64,000 bases of DNA, taken from assembly GCA_002423205.1 (NCBI GenBank), contig DIUZ01000026.1, positions 1 through 64,000 on the forward strand, written 5' to 3'. The position numbers were made by a program, and so were the translations under genes. The stretch's first letter is position 1. Every line of letters begins with the position of its first letter. The notes beneath the pieces were generated by a model. It was given only the letters and a program-made list of their open reading frames with translations, was not told where the DNA came from and made no database searches. Shown one piece after another: positions 37,717 to 46,192 of this stretch. Origin of the DNA: Micavibrio sp. UBA6145 (GTDB lineage Bacteria; Pseudomonadota; Alphaproteobacteria; Micavibrionales; UBA1664).

Positions 37717-38391
37717 TTGCGCATACTGATCATCGAAGACGATAAGGCCGTTGCGGATTACATCAGCAACGGGTTTAAGGAGGCCGGGATAGTAGCCGAT
37801 GCCGCCGTCAACGGTAAGGATGGCCTGCATCTGGCTACAACCGAAAATTATGATGTCCTGATTGTCGACCGCATGTTGCCCGGTATTGATGGCATCACAC
37901 TTGTCAAAACCTTGCGTGGTTCAGGCAATGCGGTGCCCGTGCTGATCCTGAGCGCTTTGGGCGAAATCGATGACCGCGTCACCGGTCTGCGCTCGGGCGG
38001 AGACGACTATCTCGTCAAGCCCTTTGCCTTTGCCGAACTTCTGGCGCGTGTTGAAGTTTTGGCGCGCCGGAAATCGAACACGTTTGCTGCCCAGACAATC
38101 TTGAAAATCGCTGACCTTGAAATGGACATGCTGGCACGCAAGGTTGTGCGCAACGGCACGCCAGTCGATTTGCAAACCCGCGAATTTCGACTGCTGGAAT
38201 ACCTGGTCAAACACAAAGGCCAGGTCGTCACCCGCACCATGCTTTTAGAAAATGTCTGGGATTATCATTTTGACCCCCAGACCAACGTGATCGACGTCCA
38301 TATCAGCCGCCTGCGCGGCAAAATCAACGCCGGTCATAAAACCCAACTGATAAGGACCATCCGTGGCGCTGGCTACATCATCGAGGATTAG
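37717..38391 (+). CDS. OmpR/PhoB-family response regulator
   Basis: 224 residues from a TTG codon supported by GAGGAAA seven bases upstream. The receiver (1-120) has the acidic pair EDD, acceptor Asp in VLIVDRMLPG and Lys in YLVKPF. The C-terminal winged helix (about 128-222) contains LQTREFRLLEYL and the recognition end VHISRLRGKI. It overlaps the start of the sensor kinase gene and lies 23 bases after frmB, suggesting co-transcription. Regulated genes are unknown. Confidence 0.94.
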   Translation: MRILIIEDDKAVADYISNGFKEAGIVADAAVNGKDGLHLATTENYDVLIVDRMLPGIDGITLVKTLRGSGNAVPVLILSALGEIDDRVTGLRSGGDDYLVKPFAFAELLARVEVLARRKSNTFAAQTILKIADLEMDMLARKVVRNGTPVDLQTREFRLLEYLVKHKGQVVTRTMLLENVWDYHFDPQTNVIDVHISRLRGKINAGHKTQLIRTIRGAGYIIED

Positions 38392-39394
38392 GAGTTATTT
38401 CCGCAGCTCCAGCTTTCAGATGGCGTTGTTATTCACGACGCTTCTGGGTTTAAGCGTGGGAATCCTGGGTTATTTTGGCTATTATTTCGCACAAAATGGC
38501 CAGGGCCTGCCCAACCAGGAAGTGATGTTATGGCTCACGGGTCTTGGCATTGTTTTCATGCTTCTGGTCATCCTCACCAGCTTCGCGATCAGCACCTTTG
38601 TGGTGGGCCGTACCGGCCACATCGCCGCCACTGCAAAATCCATCATGGACACAGGCGATCTCTCGCAACGCATCAGCATCGACTCCCGCTGGGACGATCT
38701 GGGCTATATGGCCGAAATCCTGAACCAGCTTCTCGCCCGGATTGAGGAATTGATGCACGGCGTTAAGAATGTCTCCGACAACATCGCGCATGATTTACGC
38801 ACGCCGCTGACGCGCCTGCGCAACAATCTTGAAACGCTGCAAAAAAGCGCCGGACCTGAAACCGCCGATCTTTGCGAAAACATGGTGGCAGAAGCCGATC
38901 GCCTGCTTGCAACATTTGCAGCCCTTTTGCGTATCGCCCGTATCGAAACCGGCCGCCAGCGCAACCAGTTTGTCCCGCTCCAGATAGACGCGGTCATCCG
39001 CGACGTCCTCGAAATGTACGAACCCGTTGCCGACGAAAAAAACATCAGGATCACGGCACAACTGGAACCCGCATCCTATCACGGTGACCGCGACCTGTTA
39101 TTTCAGGCCTTCGTTAACTTACTGGATAACGCTATAAAGTTCACGCCGGATGGCGGCACAATACTGATCACTTTGGATAATAAAACTTTTTCCATTGCCG
39201 ATTCCGGCCCCGGCGTGACCGCCCCCGACCGTGAAAAGATCTTTGAGCGTTTCTACCGGACCGAGGCCAGCCGCAACACCCCCGGCAATGGCCTTGGCCT
39301 TGCTTTGGTTGCCGCCGTCGTCAAGCTCCACGGTGCTTCCATTGGGCTTTCGGACGCCAATCCGGGCCTGCGGATCAGTATCGCGTTCAGATAA
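38363..39394 (+). CDS. Sensor histidine kinase, two membrane helices
   Basis: Up to 343 residues. The listed start is a GTG inside the regulator gene; an ATG at 38420 (MALLFTTLLGL) is also possible but would leave almost no cytoplasmic N-terminus. Helices at about 20-40 and 55-78 flank a very short periplasmic loop. HAMP (VGRTGHIAATAKSIMDTGDLS), HisKA with DNIAHDLRTPLTRLR and HATPase_c with DSGPGV and GNGLGLAL follow. Partner of the preceding OmpR-type regulator. The small sensor loop suggests detection of a membrane-level signal. Confidence 0.93.
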   Translation: MALATSSRIRSYFRSSSFQMALLFTTLLGLSVGILGYFGYYFAQNGQGLPNQEVMLWLTGLGIVFMLLVILTSFAISTFVVGRTGHIAATAKSIMDTGDLSQRISIDSRWDDLGYMAEILNQLLARIEELMHGVKNVSDNIAHDLRTPLTRLRNNLETLQKSAGPETADLCENMVAEADRLLATFAALLRIARIETGRQRNQFVPLQIDAVIRDVLEMYEPVADEKNIRITAQLEPASYHGDRDLLFQAFVNLLDNAIKFTPDGGTILITLDNKTFSIADSGPGVTAPDREKIFERFYRTEASRNTPGNGLGLALVAAVVKLHGASIGLSDANPGLRISIAFR

Positions 39395-39429
39395 CGCCCA
39401 ACATTAAACAATGGTAATACTTCCCCTTA

Positions 39430-39457
39430 TTGCGCCCGTGCGGCAATGACCTAGTAT
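39430..39457 (+). promoter_or_regulatory. Candidate leaderless promoter TTGCGC-N16-TAGTAT
   Basis: TTGCGC (39430-39435) and TAGTAT (39452-39457) are spaced by 16 bases. The ATG of the FAD oxidoreductase is at 39464, just where transcription would begin, and there is no ribosome-binding site, so the message may be leaderless. The same CCTAGTAT box is found before the cyclopropane synthase gene. Confidence 0.4.
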
Positions 39458-39463
39458 CAGGGT

Positions 39464-40711
39464 ATGAAAATCGCAATCATAGGCACCGGCATCTCAGGAC
39501 TGGGCGCAGCGTATCTGCTGCATCCCCAACATGATATTACCGTCTATGAAAAGGACACACGCCTGGGCGGCCATAGCCGTACGGTTGATATAAGCATCGA
39601 CGGAAGAACCATTCCAGTCGACACGGGCTTCATCGTTTTCAATGATCGCAATTACCCGCTTTTAAACGGATTGTTCCGCCACCTGGGTGTGTCCATACAG
39701 AAAAGCGATATGTCTTTTGGTGCCAGCATCGGTAACGCATATCTGGAATACGGCAGCAAAGATATGTTTGCACAAAGGCGTAACCTGCTGCGCCCAGCCT
39801 ATTGGCGGATGCTTTGGGATATCCTGCGCTTTAACCGCCAGGCCGCGGCATATTTACAGCGACCAGACGATATCACCCTCGCCCAATGCCTCGACGAACT
39901 GCGCATGGGGGACTGGTTCCGCCGCTATTATCTCCAGGCCATGGGTGCCGCGATCTGGAGCTGTTCGATCGAAACCATCCTGAAATTCTCGGCACGCAAT
40001 TTTATTCAGTTCTTTCACAACCACGGTCTGCTGACCGTCAACGGTCACCCCCAATGGTACACCGTGACCGGCGGCAGCCGCGTCTACGTCGAAAAACTGG
40101 TGGCTGGCTTCCGCGACCGTATCCGCCTCGGTTGTGGCATAAAATCAGTCACGCGGACAGGCGACGGCGTCATCGTAAGCGACATGCAAGGCGCTACAGA
40201 CACCTATGATCACGTCATTTTCGCCTGTCACGGCGATCAGGCACTCGCCCTTCTGGCTGACGCCAGTGCCGATGAACAGAAAATCCTTAAGGCATTCACC
40301 TATCAGAAAAACCGCGCTGTCTTGCATGGCGACGCCAGTCTTATGCCGCAAAAACGCGGTGCCTGGGCCAGCTGGGTTTACCTGTCCGAACAGCAGCGTG
40401 ATCAAAATCCATCCGTGTCACTCACCTACTGGATGAACAATTTACAAAACCTGCCGACGGATCGGCACGTCTTCGTCACATTAAACCCGGGCCGTATGCC
40501 GGCAGATGATCTCATTTACGATCAGCATGATTTTGACCACCCGGTATTCACCCGCGAGACAGCCCACGCCCAGCAACAGATTGACACGATCCAGAACGTA
40601 AACCGCGTTTCCTTTTGCGGGGCGCATTTACGTTACGGTTTCCACGAGGATGGACTTCTGAGCGCAGTGAAAATTTCCACATCCCTGGGCGTGGATATTC
40701 CATGGGCATGA
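39464..40711 (+). CDS. FAD-dependent oxidoreductase of fatty-acid cluster (COG2907)
   Basis: 415 residues with an N-terminal dinucleotide fold (IIGTGISGLGAAYLL, then YEKDTRLGGHSRTV), VDTGFIVFNDRNYP and a C-terminal FAD contact region with GAHLRYGFHEDGLLSA. This is the flavin amine-oxidase-like family that regularly sits next to DUF1365 and cyclopropane-fatty-acid synthase genes, as here. Relatives act on methylated or cyclopropanated acyl chains, including furan fatty acid formation; that reaction is inferred for this copy. The gene overlaps the DUF1365 gene. Confidence 0.92.
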   Translation: MKIAIIGTGISGLGAAYLLHPQHDITVYEKDTRLGGHSRTVDISIDGRTIPVDTGFIVFNDRNYPLLNGLFRHLGVSIQKSDMSFGASIGNAYLEYGSKDMFAQRRNLLRPAYWRMLWDILRFNRQAAAYLQRPDDITLAQCLDELRMGDWFRRYYLQAMGAAIWSCSIETILKFSARNFIQFFHNHGLLTVNGHPQWYTVTGGSRVYVEKLVAGFRDRIRLGCGIKSVTRTGDGVIVSDMQGATDTYDHVIFACHGDQALALLADASADEQKILKAFTYQKNRAVLHGDASLMPQKRGAWASWVYLSEQQRDQNPSVSLTYWMNNLQNLPTDRHVFVTLNPGRMPADDLIYDQHDFDHPVFTRETAHAQQQIDTIQNVNRVSFCGAHLRYGFHEDGLLSAVKISTSLGVDIPWA

Positions 40712-41481
40712 TCCTGACCGGCCAGGTCATGCACAAGCGCCTTTTCCCCAAAGAAAATGGCTTTCAGTACGGCATCTACTATTTGTCCCTGCCGCTCAAG
40801 AACCTCCCCGACCCAAAAGGCTTTTTCTTCGGTATTAACCGCCCGGCCATCATCAGTTTTCAAAACCGCGATCATGGCGCGCGCGACGGCACCGATCTGC
40901 AGACATGGATCGAAGCCATTCTTCAGGATGCCGGACTGCCGGACGCCGCCCATGACGTGACACTGGTATCTATGCCCCGTGTCTTCGGCTACGTCTTCAA
41001 TCCCGTCAGTTTCTGGCTATGCCGTGACCCGGCGGGTGCCCTGCGCGCAGTGTTGTGCGAAGTCAATAACACCTTCGGCGAACGCCATTCCTACCTATGC
41101 GTACCCGAACACGGCGGCCCGATCACAGACAATGACTGGATGACCGCGACCAAGCTATTTCACGTCTCCCCCTTCCTTGCGCGCGAAGGCCATTATCGTT
41201 TCCGCTTTGCCATCCATCCGGAAAAACTCGGTATCTGGATCGATTATCACGATGCCAACGGCACCAAACAACTCATCACCGTCTTAAGCGGCCACCTTGA
41301 ACCGTTGAGCATCAGGGCGCTGCACCGCGCATTCTGGCGCTACCCCGCTGTCTGTATGGTCGCCGTGATGCGCATACATTGGCAGGCATTGCGGCTTATC
41401 TTGCGGGGCATTCGATACATTCCAAAACCCCTGCAACACGCGCTCCGTCACAGCCGCACCGGCAACATTACAAAAGTTTAA
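40702..41481 (+). CDS. DUF1365 family protein
   Basis: 259 residues from the ATG at 40702; a second ATG at 40708 would give an ATGA overlap with the preceding gene. The longer upstream reading frame lies wholly inside that gene and is not used. Family features are HKRLFPKENGFQYGIYY, the NPVSFWLCRD block and ELDYHDA-like IWIDYHDANG. It is always found with COG2907 and Cfa-like genes and is thought to take part in fatty-acid modification, but no reaction is known. A promoter candidate for the next gene follows. Confidence 0.9.
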   Translation: MGMILTGQVMHKRLFPKENGFQYGIYYLSLPLKNLPDPKGFFFGINRPAIISFQNRDHGARDGTDLQTWIEAILQDAGLPDAAHDVTLVSMPRVFGYVFNPVSFWLCRDPAGALRAVLCEVNNTFGERHSYLCVPEHGGPITDNDWMTATKLFHVSPFLAREGHYRFRFAIHPEKLGIWIDYHDANGTKQLITVLSGHLEPLSIRALHRAFWRYPAVCMVAVMRIHWQALRLILRGIRYIPKPLQHALRHSRTGNITKV

Positions 41482-41514
41482 TTTTGGGGTAATACACCCG
41501 CGACCCATATGCCC

Positions 41515-41520
41515 TAGTAT
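41515..41520 (+). promoter_or_regulatory. TAGTAT -10 box before cyclopropane synthase
   Basis: CCTAGTAT at 41513-41520 repeats the box upstream of the FAD oxidoreductase, and GGTAATAC occurs before both, although at different spacing. With 16 bases between, the -35 would be TACACC, a weak match. Transcription would begin near 41527, leaving a 20-base leader containing AAGGAAAC. Confidence 0.35.
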
Positions 41521-41546
41521 TAGGTACTACAAAACAAGGAAACAAA

Positions 41547-42701
41547 ATGCCCGCCGCTGCTGACAGATTTTTCAAGAAACTCGATAACGTCCAGTATGGC
41601 CGCGTGGAGCTCATGACACCCGATGGCCGCACCCGCACCTTCGAAGGCTCAAAACCCGGACCAGCCGCCCAGATTCATCTGAAAAACTGGGACGTTCTTC
41701 CCAATCTTGCCGCAAAAGGCGATCTGGGTTTCGCGCAGGATTACCAGGCAGGCAATTGGGAAACCAACGACCTGCAATCCGTAATGTCCTTCGCGCTGGC
41801 CAATGGCGACGTGATGGAAAAATACCTGCACGGCAACCGGATGCTGCAAATCGGTGCGCGCATCATGTATTTCCTGCGCCGGAACAACCGCACTGGCAGC
41901 AAGCGCAACATTCAGGCTCATTACGATCTGGGAAATAGTTTCTATGCGCTCTGGCTTGATCGTACTATGACCTATTCCGCGGCGCTCTTTCCCACCGGCA
42001 CTGAAACACTGGAACAGGCACAGCAACATAAATACGACCGCATCCTTGATCGACTGAATACCAAATCAGGTTCTATCCTTGAAATCGGCTGCGGCTGGGG
42101 TGGGTTTGGCGAACGCGCCCTTCACCGCGGCGATTACGCTGTCAAAGGCATCACCTTATCCGAAGAACAGCGGCGCTTTGCCGATAGCCGCCTGCAGGGT
42201 TCTGCGCAGATCGCGCTGGAAGATTACCGCGACCAGCGCGGCACATTCGATAACATCGTTTCTATCGAAATGTTCGAAGCCGTGGGCGAGCGGTACTGGC
42301 CTGTGTACTTTGAGAAGATGGCGGCACTGTTAAAACATGGCGGCAAAGCTGTCGTCCAGACCATCACCATCGATGACGCGCATTTCGACCGATACAGCAA
42401 GGGCGGCGACATGATCCGCAGCTTCATTTTCCCGGGCGGCATGTTGCCAAGCCCAACACGGTTTAAACAGGAAGCGGAAAAGGCCGGCCTGCGCATCACG
42501 GATCGTTTCGATTTCGGCCAACATTACGCCACTACACTTGAACGCTGGCTTGCGAATTTTGATACCAATATCCAGGCCGTGAAAGCGCAAGGCTTCAACG
42601 AGGAATTCACGCGCCTATGGCGCTTTTACCTGGCCGCATGCATCGCCGGCTTCCGCACGAAGCGCACCGATGTCATGCAGGTAGAATTACAACATGCGTA
42701 A
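41547..42701 (+). CDS. cfa: Cyclopropane-fatty-acid-phospholipid synthase family methyltransferase
   Basis: 384 residues. The SAM site ILEIGCGWGGFGE, the substrate region HYDLGNSFYALWLDRTMTYSAALF and the family block SIEMFEAVGERYWPVYF are clear. It transfers a methyl(ene) group from S-adenosylmethionine to the double bond of unsaturated acyl chains in membrane phospholipids, giving cyclopropane or methylated products. It acts at the inner membrane. It starts a tightly overlapping operon that continues to 45342. The alternative, a UfaM-like methylase for furan fatty acids, cannot be excluded. Confidence 0.95.
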   Translation: MPAAADRFFKKLDNVQYGRVELMTPDGRTRTFEGSKPGPAAQIHLKNWDVLPNLAAKGDLGFAQDYQAGNWETNDLQSVMSFALANGDVMEKYLHGNRMLQIGARIMYFLRRNNRTGSKRNIQAHYDLGNSFYALWLDRTMTYSAALFPTGTETLEQAQQHKYDRILDRLNTKSGSILEIGCGWGGFGERALHRGDYAVKGITLSEEQRRFADSRLQGSAQIALEDYRDQRGTFDNIVSIEMFEAVGERYWPVYFEKMAALLKHGGKAVVQTITIDDAHFDRYSKGGDMIRSFIFPGGMLPSPTRFKQEAEKAGLRITDRFDFGQHYATTLERWLANFDTNIQAVKAQGFNEEFTRLWRFYLAACIAGFRTKRTDVMQVELQHA

Positions 42702-43230
42702 ACTCTGGGCCCTTGCCATGGTATTGCTCATGGCATCCAGCCCTGCCGGAGCCACGTCCATGGTCCCGGATTTCGTCGCCCGTCATATTCCGAACGCCGC
42801 CACTGTCGGAACGGGCCGCTACACCTATATGACGAAGGAGATTTATGATGCTGTTTTATACGCACCGGACGGCCAGTGGCAGGACGGGCAGCCAATGGCC
42901 CTGAGCCTCACATATCTTACAAACCTGAAAGGCCATAAAATTGCACAACGTTCTGTAGCGGAGATACGCCAACTGGGCTTCACCGATGAAACGCGCCTTT
43001 CCACATGGGATGCACAAATGAAAGAAATTTTTCCCGACGTCGCTAACGGCACCAGCTTGACAGGTGTTTATACAAACACGGGTGAAACCCGGTTTTTCAA
43101 GAACGGTGAACTCATCGGCCAGATCGCCGACAAGGAATTCGGAACGCAGTTTTTTAATATCTGGCTGAACCAGAAATCCAGCGCCCCGGCATTACGCGAG
43201 GCACTATTAGAACAAGGAATAAAGCGATGA
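42694..43230 (+). CDS. Secreted chalcone-isomerase-like protein
   Basis: 178 residues with a signal peptide (about 1-20, ASPAGA). The mature domain has the fold markers of bacterial chalcone isomerase-like proteins (YTYMTKEIYDAVLYAPDG, LTYLTNLKGHKIAQRS, EFGTQFFNIWL). Such proteins bind fatty acids or related ligands; the plant flavonoid reaction is not implied. It overlaps the cfa gene by eight bases and the DUF3833 gene by four, so it belongs to the lipid cluster. Confidence 0.88.
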   Translation: MRKLWALAMVLLMASSPAGATSMVPDFVARHIPNAATVGTGRYTYMTKEIYDAVLYAPDGQWQDGQPMALSLTYLTNLKGHKIAQRSVAEIRQLGFTDETRLSTWDAQMKEIFPDVANGTSLTGVYTNTGETRFFKNGELIGQIADKEFGTQFFNIWLNQKSSAPALREALLEQGIKR

Positions 43231-43757
43231 ATATTTTGAAAATCATTTTAACGGTGGGAGTCATGGTGATGTTGAGCGGTTGCAGTGATCATAAACTTGA
43301 GAAATACCGCGACACTAAACCGGTCGTGCAATTCGATTCCTTCTTCAACGGGCCGGTCAAAGGCTATGGCGTCGTCTATGGCCGCAGCGGCGAGGTGAAG
43401 GAACGTTTCACCGTGGATATGGTCGGCAGCTGGCAGGGTAATACCGGCAAGCTGGAAGAAGATTTCGTCTATTACAGCGGCAAAAAACAGCACCGTACCT
43501 GGAATCTGGTCAAAACCGGTGAAAACACCTTCACCGGCACCGCCGCCGACATAATCGGCACAGCCACCGGCAAAACCATGGGCAGCGCCGTACAATGGAA
43601 TTATGTACTGGCCCTGGAAGTCAGCGGCCGCACCATCAACCTTGCCATGGATGACTGGATGTACATGATGGATGAAACAACCATCATGAACCGGGTCGAT
43701 ATGAAAAAATTTGGCATCAAAGTTGGCGAGGTCAACGTCGTCATGCAGAAAAAATGA
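43227..43757 (+). CDS. DUF3833 lipoprotein
   Basis: 176 residues with a lipoprotein signal ending in LSGC (Cys19), then the DUF3833 body (FFNGPVKGYGVVYGRSGEV, MDDWMYMMDE). ATGA overlaps join it to both neighbours. It is a constant member of Cfa/COG2907 clusters. The fold is probably a lipid-binding beta barrel, and it is anchored in the periplasmic face or outer membrane. Function is not known. Confidence 0.9.
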   Translation: MNILKIILTVGVMVMLSGCSDHKLEKYRDTKPVVQFDSFFNGPVKGYGVVYGRSGEVKERFTVDMVGSWQGNTGKLEEDFVYYSGKKQHRTWNLVKTGENTFTGTAADIIGTATGKTMGSAVQWNYVLALEVSGRTINLAMDDWMYMMDETTIMNRVDMKKFGIKVGEVNVVMQKK

Positions 43758-44491
43758 CATCCTTCGCGGGCTCACATGTCTGGATCATTGGTGCCAGCAC
43801 CGGTATTGGCCGCGCTCTGGCCATCCATCTGGCCCGCGAGGGGGCGGTTCTTTCGCTCTCTGCCCGCAACGCCGAAATGCTTGAAGACCTGCGCCGCGAA
43901 CTCAATGGCCCCCATGCCATTTACCCGCTGGATGTCACCCGCGCTGATCAACTGGTCGCTGCCGCGGCTGCGCAACCGCGCATAGACCGCGTCGTTTTTC
44001 TGGCCGGGCAATATGAACCCGGCGCTCTGGCGGATGCCGACCCGCATAAAACCCGCCTTATCGTCGACACCAATCTGATGGGCGCGCTGCATACAGTGCA
44101 TGCGGTTCTTCCCGTCCTGCGCCGCCAGCGAGGGGGGCAAATAGCCCTGTGCGGCAGCGTCGCCGGATATCGCGGCCTGCCGGGCGGCCAACCCTACAGT
44201 GCGACCAAGGCCGCGATCATCAACCTTGCGGAATCCCTGCGCACCGAAGAATCAAAACACAATATCGACATACGCCTCATCAGCCCCGGTTTCGTCAAAA
44301 CCCCGATGACCGACAAAAACACCTTCCCGATGCCCATGATGATTTCTGCCGACCAGGCCGCCGACGCCATTGCCACCGGCCTGAAAGGGCCCAATTTTGA
44401 AATCCATTTCCCAAGGCGCATGACCATCGCGATGAAAATTCTGAAAATTCTGCCCTATTGGCTCTACTTTAAAATCGCAGGGCGCTTGTGA
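43754..44491 (+). CDS. Short-chain dehydrogenase/reductase
   Basis: 245 residues, classical SDR: cofactor motif GASTGIGRALA near the N-terminus, active-site Ser in GSVAGY and Y-x3-K in YSATKAA. The C-terminal helix with KILPYWLYFKIAGRL may associate with the membrane. Overlapping starts and stops on both sides place it in the lipid-modification operon. The substrate is probably an acyl or lipid carbonyl, by context only. Confidence 0.92.
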   Translation: MTSFAGSHVWIIGASTGIGRALAIHLAREGAVLSLSARNAEMLEDLRRELNGPHAIYPLDVTRADQLVAAAAAQPRIDRVVFLAGQYEPGALADADPHKTRLIVDTNLMGALHTVHAVLPVLRRQRGGQIALCGSVAGYRGLPGGQPYSATKAAIINLAESLRTEESKHNIDIRLISPGFVKTPMTDKNTFPMPMMISADQAADAIATGLKGPNFEIHFPRRMTIAMKILKILPYWLYFKIAGRL

Positions 44492-45342
44492 AAACTTTAC
44501 GCGCTTTATTTGCCTGCGCTGCGCTCCTGCTCACCACCGCCTGCACCCAGATAGGCATCACTGCGGCAAATTTGCCTACGCATTTCGATGGCAACATCAA
44601 AAAAACGCCCGACATTGCCTTCAGTGCCACCCCCGCGCTGGCACTTGATATCTATAGCCCCGCAAACGCTACGCAGCCACTGCCTGTCATTGTCTTCTTC
44701 TATGGCGGGCGCTGGACCATCGGGGAAAGGGCGCAATACGCCTTCGCAGGCCATGCGCTGGCCCAGCGCGGTTACGTGGTCGTCATCCCCGACTACCGCA
44801 AATACCCCGATGTAAAATTCCCGGCCTTCGTACAGGACGCTGCAAGCGCGGTTGCCTGGACCCACGACAACATTGCCATGTATGGCGGCGATGCCTCCCG
44901 CCTCTATGTCACGGGCCATTCATCCGGCGCGCATTTGGGATCACTGGTCGCAACCGATCCACGCTATCTGACCGCCCACGATATGAGCCGCGATATCATC
45001 CGCGGCTTTGCCGGTCTGGCGGGCCCCTACGCATTCATCCCGGAAGAACCTGATCTCAAGGACATATTCGGCCCTCCGGAAAATTATCCGGAAGTACAGG
45101 CCATCACCTTTGTGGATGGCCGCCAGCCGCCGATGCTTTTGCTCTGGGGTGCCGAAGATACGGCGGTCGGGCAATTCAACATGGATAACCTGGCCGCGCG
45201 CATTCGTGAAAAGGGCGGCAGATATGAAACAAAAATCTATCCCGGTATCAACCACGCATGGATTGTCGGCGCATTGTCATGGATGGGTAAAAACAAAGCC
45301 CACGTCGCAGACGACATGGATGAGTTTTTCAAAACCCAATAG
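44488..45342 (+). CDS. Lipoprotein alpha/beta hydrolase (BD-FAE-like)
   Basis: 284 residues from a GTG that overlaps the SDR stop (GTGA). The signal ends in a lipobox LTTAC (Cys19). Esterase features are YGGRWTIGER (oxyanion hole), GHSSGAHLG (nucleophile Ser), Asp in WGAEDTAVG and His in GINHAWIV. Expected to cleave an ester at the cell envelope as the last step of the lipid cluster. A decayed relative lies at 54750-55010. It is convergent with the metal transporter gene, 22 bases away. Confidence 0.9.
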   Translation: MKTLRALFACAALLLTTACTQIGITAANLPTHFDGNIKKTPDIAFSATPALALDIYSPANATQPLPVIVFFYGGRWTIGERAQYAFAGHALAQRGYVVVIPDYRKYPDVKFPAFVQDAASAVAWTHDNIAMYGGDASRLYVTGHSSGAHLGSLVATDPRYLTAHDMSRDIIRGFAGLAGPYAFIPEEPDLKDIFGPPENYPEVQAITFVDGRQPPMLLLWGAEDTAVGQFNMDNLAARIREKGGRYETKIYPGINHAWIVGALSWMGKNKAHVADDMDEFFKTQ

Positions 45343-45364
45343 ATTTTCAGAAAAATCGGAAAAC

Positions 45365-46075
45365 TCAGACGATCACCGTGCCGAGCATCCGGCCTATCAG
45401 CGCGGTTGCACCCATCGCTACGACACCCCAGAACATCACGCGCAAAGCCGGCCTGACCATACCGGCACCACCGGCATGGGCCGCGATTGCGCCAAGCACC
45501 CCCAGCAGCAAAACACTCAGAACAGATACAACCGGCAATACCAATGCAGTCGGCAATAAAAACGTCGCCAGAACCGGCAAGACAGCCCCCAAAGAAAAGG
45601 CAATGGCTGATGCACCCGCGGCCTGCAATGGCCGGGCACTCGTCAAATCGCTGATGCCCAGTTCTTCACGGGCATGAACGCCCAGCGCGTCCTTTTTCAT
45701 CATTTGCATACTTACGGTGCGCGCAAGATCCGGCTCAACGCCCCGATCAATATAGATATCGGCCAATTCCTGAACTTCATTTTCATGGTCATCAACCAGC
45801 TCTTTTCGTTCCCGCGATAAATCCGCCTTTTCAAGATCTGTCTGCGAACTCACGGAAACATATTCGCCTGCCGCCATCGACATCGCGCCCGCAACAAGCC
45901 CGGCAACCCCGGCCACAAGAATTTCATGCTGGGTCGTGGATGCCGCCGCAACGCCGATAACGAGACTGGAAACGGAAATGATCCCGTCATTCGCCCCCAA
46001 TACAGCCGCACGCAGCCAGCCTGTACGGCTGACATAGTGACGTTCGCTATGCTTGTAGACCTTGCGTGAATCCAT
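45365..46075 (-). CDS. VIT1/CCC1 family Fe/Mn transporter
   Basis: 236 residues. The first helix contains GANDGIISVSSLVIGVAAAS, followed by a second helix ending AAGEYVSVSSQTD. A cytosolic metal-binding helical hairpin rich in Glu (about 80-130) and three C-terminal helices complete the family layout. Members move Fe(II) or Mn(II) out of the cytosol. It is transcribed in the same direction as the two-partner secretion genes, with a 117-base gap, but is probably independent. Confidence 0.94.
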   Translation of the reverse strand: MDSRKVYKHSERHYVSRTGWLRAAVLGANDGIISVSSLVIGVAAASTTQHEILVAGVAGLVAGAMSMAAGEYVSVSSQTDLEKADLSRERKELVDDHENEVQELADIYIDRGVEPDLARTVSMQMMKKDALGVHAREELGISDLTSARPLQAAGASAIAFSLGAVLPVLATFLLPTALVLPVVSVLSVLLLGVLGAIAAHAGGAGMVRPALRVMFWGVVAMGATALIGRMLGTVIV

Positions 46076-46192
46076 GAAAAAACATTAGCACCACACGTCC
46101 TGCAACCATAGAAACTTCGGCTCTTGCCAATGGTTGACATAAGAACAATCGCATGGGCAGCTTCGGTAATCGCCTTTTATTTTGGCGCTTAA

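Noticed and set aside
46076..46192. GCGCC/GGCG hairpin after tpsB as a terminator
   Set aside because: The stem is short, the loop is long and no U-tract follows in the direction of transcription.
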